A stretch of 64,000 nt of DNA. Origin: Ophiosphaerella korrae (Eukaryota; Ascomycota; Dothideomycetes; Pleosporales; Phaeosphaeriaceae). A program made the position numbers and the translations under genes. Within the stretch, counting starts at the first letter, position 1, and every line of letters starts with the position of its first letter. Below the pieces are notes generated by a model, which worked only from the letters and a program-made list of their open reading frames with translations, ran no database searches and was not told the origin of the DNA. This document shows positions 58,123 to 64,000 of this stretch, piece after piece. Location: contig JALNQF010000156.1 of the NCBI GenBank assembly GCA_028456385.1, positions 1 through 64,000 on the forward strand, in the 5' to 3' direction.

Positions 58123-58562
58123 TAGACTTTATATAAGATAACTTAATAAAGTAGTTTTAATAATTAACTAAAAAGAGTAAATAGTAGATAAAGCTATCTA
58201 AGTAAGTACTAGGTATATATACCTAGTAGCCTACTAAGCGCTAACTAAAAGTAGAAAGGTAGTTAAATATTAGTAAGTTCGTAATATTAGTAAGTTTATA
58301 ATATTAGTAAGTTGTAAACTTACTAATATATTAGTAAGTTTATAATATTAGTAAGTTGTAAACTTACTAATATATTAGTAAGTTCATAATATTAGTAAGT
58401 TGTAAACTTACTAATATATTAGTAAGTTTATAATATTAGTAAGTTGTAAACTTACTAATATATTAGTAAGTTTATAATATTAGTAAGTTTACTATATTAG
58501 TAAGTTATAAACTTACTAATATTAGTATAAAAATAAGAGATATAAAGGATAACTCCTTTATA
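58123..58562. repeat. Right LTR of the minus-strand gypsy element, with expanded hairpin array
   Basis: This is the partner of the LTR at 49,659. It is about 440 bp, 132 bp longer, because the 44-bp unit (two ATTAGTAAGTT half-sites with the palindrome TTAGTAAGTTGTAAACTTAC) occurs four times instead of once at 58,262-58,470. The rest of the two LTRs is nearly identical. Confidence 0.85.
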
Positions 58563-61500
58563 AAAGTATACTAAGTATACTTATATAAAGTATCTCTATA
58601 TTAGTATAACCTAAAAGTCTCTTAATTAAACTTATAAAAAGTTTTATAAAAAAGTTAATAATAATAAAAAACTTCTTACTATTATTATTACTTATTTACT
58701 ATATAATAAGAAAATATTAAAATTTACTAAAGAGCGTACTTATTATAAGGCTTTGTACCTAGTATTAGAGTTAGAGTAAGAAGGTAATAAAGTCTTAGCG
58801 TAAGTTCTTAACTATTCTACTACTACTATTAATATTACTTTCTTTTCTACTATTTAGTTTACTATTAGCTTATTAGATAAATTTATTATAACTAAAAGTA
58901 CTTTATAAGCTCTACGTAGTTAGGTTTATTATAGAACTTTCTTTTACTAATATATTTATTATATCTTAGCTATAGCTTTGTATATCTTATATATCCTAGT
59001 ATATTATACTTATTTCTTACTTTCTTAAGTATCTACTAATAATTCTATAGATTAGCTTTAAGTTCTTATATATTTTTACTTACTAAGTAGCTTTTCTATT
59101 TTACTAGCTACTTTTAGAAAAACTATATACTTTAGAAGGAATTACGTTCTATTTCTTAATACCTTTATAGGTCTTTAACTTTAAACTTATTAACCTCTTC
59201 TTTCTAATATTAGAATTATTACTATACTAGTATTTTTAGCTTAGCTAGTTCTAGTAGGCTTATATAGAACTTAGAGTATACTTTAGTATCTTTAGGTAGT
59301 TCTAGTATTTTTATTACTAGCCTATTATCTTCTTTAACTAAAAATAGTCTAACCTTAATATAGTCTAGTCTTTTACTAAGTTACTTTATCTATAGATTCT
59401 TTATATAAAGATATACTTTATCTCTTTCTTTTAGCTAAAGTACTATTTTTTATTTTTAATTAATATATAAAATACTTTATTTCTAAGCTTCTTCTAGTTT
59501 TTATCTTATCTTATTATAGAGTTCTTATATATCTTCTACTCTAACTAATACTACCTCTATCTTAGGTCCTAGTAGTATTCTCTTAAATAAATTAGGGTGT
59601 ATCTTATAGTTTACAAAATATAGTATTTTACTTATTACTTCTAAGTACTTATTATTATATACTAATTATACTATAGGTAATAGTAATACCTAATTATTCT
59701 ACTTCTAATTACTATAAATCCTTAGGTATATTTTTAATATTCTATTAGTCTACTCTATTTATCTATCTATCTATAAATAATAGGCTATTAATAGTTTTCT
59801 TTTTATCTCTATTACTATAAGTAGTATTATCTTATAATTAGATATAAAAAGCTTATCTCTATTACTAATAATACTTTTTAGTATCTTATATTTTTATATT
59901 AGTATATCTAGTAGTACGTGTCCTAGCTAATCTACTATATAGTTACTTTAGAATTTCTCTATCTTAGCGTATTTTATAAATTAGTCTATAATTACTATTA
60001 TTATATTATATCTTATTCTTATTACTAAGTCTTTTAACGTTAGTAGTCTTATAATAAAGTCTATTATAATATCTATCTATAGTTTTTCTAGTATCTTAAT
60101 TACTTATATTTTACTATAAAGTATATATATCTTATACTTATTCTTCTAGTAATTTACGTATTTTTTAATAAACTACGTTACTTTCTCTTTTATTTTACTA
60201 AATCTATAATTCCTCTAGATTAGTTCTATAGTTTATATAATCTCTAAGTACTTATATACTAGGTTATTATAGTATTATTATATAATTACTTTTTATAATT
60301 CTTCTAGAACTTTATTTATAATCTTAACTAGGTTATTAATTTTTTACTCCTCTACTAGTTATGTATTTAGTACTAGGTATCTTTATCTATTATCTTAGAG
60401 TATAGCTTTTTCTACTACTTATCTCTTTCTTATAATATTATATCTTTAGCTAAGTATATCTACTTAGCTATTCTCCTTACTTAGTATATACTAGATCTTG
60501 AATTTATACTATCTTAGTAGTTCTAACTATTATATCTACTTATCTTTTAACTTCTTACTTGTTATAAAGTATATTAGGTTCTTGTAATTTATTTTAATAA
60601 TTACTTTTTCTACACTTTTAGTATATACTCTCTAATATTTAAGTATATTAACTATTATAAGTAGCTCCTTATTATATATATTATATTTTTCCTCTTATTC
60701 TATAAACTTCTCTAAATAGTATATAATTAGATACTATTTCTCTTTATACTCTTATAGTACTATTACTCTATAAGCTAGGTTAGATATATTAGTTTTAATA
60801 ACTAAGGTCTTATTACTATAAAATTACTTTAGAACTAGTAGTATAATATAAGCTTACTTAAGTTCTTTATAAGCTTATTTCTACTTTACTTTCTATTTTT
60901 ATATTATATCTTTTTTTATAAGCTTTATAAGTAGTAGTACTTTTTTAGAAAATCTCTCTATAAAGTATTAGTTAAAGTTAATAAATCTTTAGAATAATTA
61001 TACGTCTTTAACTATCTTAGGTTTTTTCTATTCCTTTACTACTTTAATCTTTTTTTAGCTTATCTTAACTTTATTAATACCTATTATATATCTTAAATAC
61101 TCTACTTCTATCTTATACTATTTATACTTTTCTAGCTTTAGTTATAGGTTATATTAGCCTAAGTACTATAGTACTATTATTACTTACTCTACGTACTTAC
61201 TTTCTTCTTTAGAATATATTAGTATATTATCTAGGTACGCTATAATAAACTTATCTAAGTATTCTTATAATATATTATTAATTAGTCTTTAGAATATTAC
61301 TAGTATATTTATTAGTCTAAAGAGTATTACTATATACTTATAATATTTATAGTATATTTAGAATACTATCTTCTACTCTTTACTTACTTTAATTTATATT
61401 AGGTAGTATCTATCTTTTAGGTCTAGCTTTATAAAAATCTAAGCTTAGCTTAGCTTATCTTAGAGTTTATCTATATTTAGTAGTAAATATTAGTCTTTTA

Positions 61501-62345
61501 CTATAATATTATTTAGTTTTTAGTAGTCTACGTATATCCTTAGTAGTCTTTTCTTCTTTAGTATAAAAAGAATTAGAAATCCTACTAATAATAAAGATTC
61601 TTGTATATATCTTTTCTTTAGGTCTCTATTTAGTCTTTCTTAGAGTATTACTAATTTACTTTTTATTAATTAGTAAATAAGTTTAAAAAGTAGCTCCTTT
61701 CTTTTTTATAACTTAATTATATAGTCTTAGAGTTAGTACTTAGGTAATACTAGTATATCTATCTCTTCTATAAATAAGTAGCTAAACTTCTTATATTATT
61801 CTAGGATCTTAGAAGTTATATATTACTCCTCTACTCTTACTTCTTAGTTTAGCGCTCTACTAGTACTTATAGAAGTACTTATTCTCTCTTAATAAGTTAC
61901 TATTAAAGCTACTATCTTATATAGTACCTTCTTATCTACTATTAAATACTACTAATATATAAGCTTAGATCTACGTACGTCTTTATAGTTATTAAATAAG
62001 AAGTTCTAGTTTTTCTAATTAACTCTAGGATTAAACTCTTATAGCTATAAGAGTCCTAGTATAATATCTTTATTAGCTAAAACTAATACGTCTAGAGTAA
62101 TCCTTATACTATATCCTTAAATAATAATCTCTATAGTTACTTTATTACTAACTATTAGGTTTCCTAGTATTAGTTATCTATTTACAATATAGATTAGATA
62201 TAGTATCTTCTTTACTTATAGTTAGTGTAATAGGTGTACTAAGGTTAACTTCTTAATAATCTCTAAGTTATTAGTAGATTATAAGATAATTATAAAAGTT
62301 TATATTATAATTAGTAATTACTATAAATAATAGTTAATTTATATA
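58563..62345 (-). mobile_element. Partial Ty3/gypsy element (minus strand), RIP-mutated
   Basis: Reverse transcriptase reads IVILFRLINILVIF and EYLDKFIIAYLDNILIYSKE on the minus strand at about 61,330-61,205. Sequence to its left (59-61 kb) fits RNase H and integrase by position. The gag part and both LTRs are not clear, so it may be truncated or interrupted. Confidence 0.6.
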
Positions 62346-62430
62346 TATAATATTAAGTATTAGCGTTCTAGGTTAGAGATTAGATTACTAATACTATCCT
62401 AATAATATATATTACTACTAACTATATACC
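62346..62430 (-). repeat. Inverted copy of the gypsy leader segment
   Basis: GATTACTAATACTATCC and the following ACTACTAACTATATACCTAG are the reverse complement of the segment at about 42,754-42,820 and 43,890-43,950. The same element family is therefore present here in the opposite orientation. Confidence 0.7.
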
Positions 62431-62444
62431 TAGGCTTCTTAGCT

Positions 62445-62552
62445 AGCTTTATACTTTATATTTACTAAGATTATAAATTATAAATTTATTACGTACTTAG
62501 CTTTATACTTTATATTTACTAAGATTATAAATTATAAATTTATTATATATCC
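62445..62552. repeat. 54-bp tandem duplication
   Basis: AGCTTTATACTTTATATT and the rest of a 54-bp unit ending in ATTACGTACTT occur twice in direct succession (62,445-62,498 and 62,499-62,552), nearly identical. The copies lie inside RIP-type DNA. Confidence 0.85.
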
Positions 62553-64000
62553 TTATTATAGTTAGCTTCTTAGTTAAGTTTATTACCCTATAGATTATAC
62601 GTACTATTATTATCTAGAGTAAAGCTAATTAGCTTAAGTTAGTTTTCTCTTGTTATAGCTATAACACTATTTTCCTCTTTAGGTAAGTTCTTATTTTCTT
62701 ACTCTAGGCTTAGGGTTATTAGTCTAGTTTCCTTATTTATTCCTAATTCCTTATTATTCTTTATATCTTCTTATTCTAACTATAATAAACTTCTTCTTAT
62801 TACTTATATTACTTATAATAGAGTTAAAATATTTCTATACGCTTAGTATACTTAATTAAAGCTTACTTATCTTATATCCTTAAAAGATAGTAAATACTAT
62901 AATAAGTATATTCTTACTAATATTTAATATAAGTATACTCCTTTAGGCGTTTTTCTTATAGAGTATAAGTATTTAATTTCTATATAGTCTCTTCTTACTA
63001 TATTATATAGGGTAAGCTATTAACTAAGCTTAAAAGATACTATTATTATAGCTTATAGAAGCTAAAGCTAAGTAAAAGCTAACTTTTTTTAAGCTAGTAG
63101 ATCTTTATTCTTATATTAAGTATCTTTATAATATAAAGGCTTATAATAACGCTAAATTATCTAAATAGTTTTATACTTTAGAAGCTAAAATAGACCTTAA
63201 GGACGTAGTAGAGGCTACTCTAGCTCTTATTATATTAGGCGTTCCTACTATCTCTTTATTTATTATTAGTAGTACTAATTTTTTAGTTTACTATAAGGCG
63301 CTTTAGAAAGTTTTAATTTTAGAACTCCTCTAGTTTCTTAAAGTAGTTAAAGTTATTTTCTAGTTCTTATATATCTTCCTATAGTTACTCTTTCTTATTT
63401 TTCTTTATCTATTTTACTAAGTAGTAGTTCCTCTTATTATAGAACTAGTATTATAAGATTTCTTTAACTTTCTATTCTTCTTATTCTCTATACGTATCTA
63501 CTTTATATACTAGTAGTTCTATATTCTATAGTACTATCTCTAGTAGTACTATATAGAAGGTTAAGTATATCTTTATTTTACTTAGTAGTTTTAGTTTAAA
63601 TATAACTAGTATAACTTCTTTTTTAATTTTATATAGTCTTATTTTAATATAGTTTAATTTTAAACTAAGTTATTTACTCTTTACGTTTTTCTTTACTAAC
63701 TATACTTTTTCTCTCTCTCTAAATTAAGGTCCTTCTTTATACTTTTTGTTATAGTATCTTACTATTTAATTATATAGGAATTCTACGTCCTATCTTAATT
63801 AATTATATATATCTTTTAGTCTATTAGTAAAATTTTCTCTTCTTAAAGACTAAGATACTTTAGTTCTTAGTATTTTATAAGTATTAGGGTTAAATATATA
63901 GTTTATAAAAAAGAGTAATACTTTTATTACTATATTATTTACGCTATTATATACTAACTATACCTAGTTGTTCTAGTTATAATTAAGGTAGTATCTTAAG
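62553..64000. mobile_element. Further RIP-mutated retroelement sequence, runs off the window
   Basis: AT-rich sequence of the same composition. The stretch from about 63,570 to the end is diverged but similar in layout to 59,290-59,640, so another copy of a related element probably continues past the window. No reading frame is usable. Confidence 0.5.

Larger units (their letters stand above)
49659..58562 (-). mobile_element. LTR retrotransposon of gypsy type (minus strand), RIP-mutated
   Basis: An 8.9-kb unit is bounded by two direct long terminal repeats. On the minus strand a reverse transcriptase reads TYFSIYTYKVVPFSF, YAINLALLEYLDDFY and YIDNILIYSNN at about 53,790-53,637, typical of Ty3/gypsy. 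By position, gag lies toward 57-58 kb and integrase toward 51-52 kb. Stops throughout show that it is dead, but it keeps more GC than its neighbours, which suggests fewer rounds of RIP. Target-site duplications could not be fixed with certainty because the flanks are AT-rich. Confidence 0.78.
42500..64000. repeat. RIP-type AT-rich block of nested retrotransposons
   Basis: From about 42.5 kb the sequence becomes extremely AT-rich. CA and TG dinucleotides nearly vanish (for example only a handful between 43 and 49 kb), while CT, CC and some CG remain. This is the signature of repeat-induced point mutation, C-to-T in CpA context on both strands, as known from Neurospora and Leptosphaeria. All coding frames inside are full of TAA/TAG. 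Transition from normal DNA takes a few hundred bases (about 42,400-42,650). Confidence 0.93.

Overview
The window looks like a piece of a filamentous ascomycete chromosome, most probably a dothideomycete (Pleosporales-like). Almost every gene is split by 46-68 nt GT..AG introns with CTAAC/CTGAC-type branch points. The gene families are typical of such fungi: HET proteins, Zn2Cys6 and C2H2/fungal_trans regulators, a Pth11-like membrane protein, ACS-family and hexose MFS transporters, F-box remnants and a dispersed 5S rRNA gene. The last third is an AT-rich block of repeat-induced-point-mutation (RIP) type, made of dead Ty3/gypsy retrotransposons.

Layout. 0-11.6 kb: a trinucleotide microsatellite, a small cysteine-rich secreted/GPI-type protein, the telomere-capping protein Stn1, an intact HET protein, an unidentified 265-residue protein, a broken GC-rich MFS transporter, an SH3 protein of the Lsb1/Pin3 type with a duplicated terminal exon, and a Zn2Cys6 transcription factor with one apparent frameshift. 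11.8-20.3 kb: a FAD monooxygenase gutted by an insertion, a well-preserved five-exon Pth11-like receptor, and a badly decayed HET gene. 21.6-29.8 kb: an ACS-family MFS transporter without a visible start codon, a 639-residue protein built on repeated LVRWVSR-like motifs, a fused stump of a D-lactate dehydrogenase plus part of a 5S gene, and a complete hexose transporter. 31.4-32.3 kb: an F-box pseudogene running into a complete 5S rRNA gene.

The most interesting region is 32.7-41.1 kb. Four genes there form what looks like an aromatic-ring catabolic cluster: an MhpA-like FAD hydroxylase, a VOC-fold extradiol dioxygenase, a fumarylacetoacetate-hydrolase-family enzyme and a C2H2/fungal_trans regulator. 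The order hydroxylation, ring opening, C-C hydrolysis mirrors bacterial meta-cleavage routes. The octamer TGTGGGAC (or its complement) lies within about 180 bp upstream of all four start codons, and the regulator promoter has a repeated version, so it is a candidate binding site of the cluster regulator.

42.5-64.0 kb: composition changes within a few hundred bases to very AT-rich DNA in which CA/TG dinucleotides are almost absent. At least three gypsy elements can be read through the mutations: a plus-strand one (about 43.9-49.0 kb), a minus-strand one bounded by two LTRs (49.66-58.56 kb), and a minus-strand partial one (58.6-62.3 kb) followed by more of the same. No functional gene is visible there. 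Exon boundaries were read by eye; family assignments come from recognised motifs, not from database searches.
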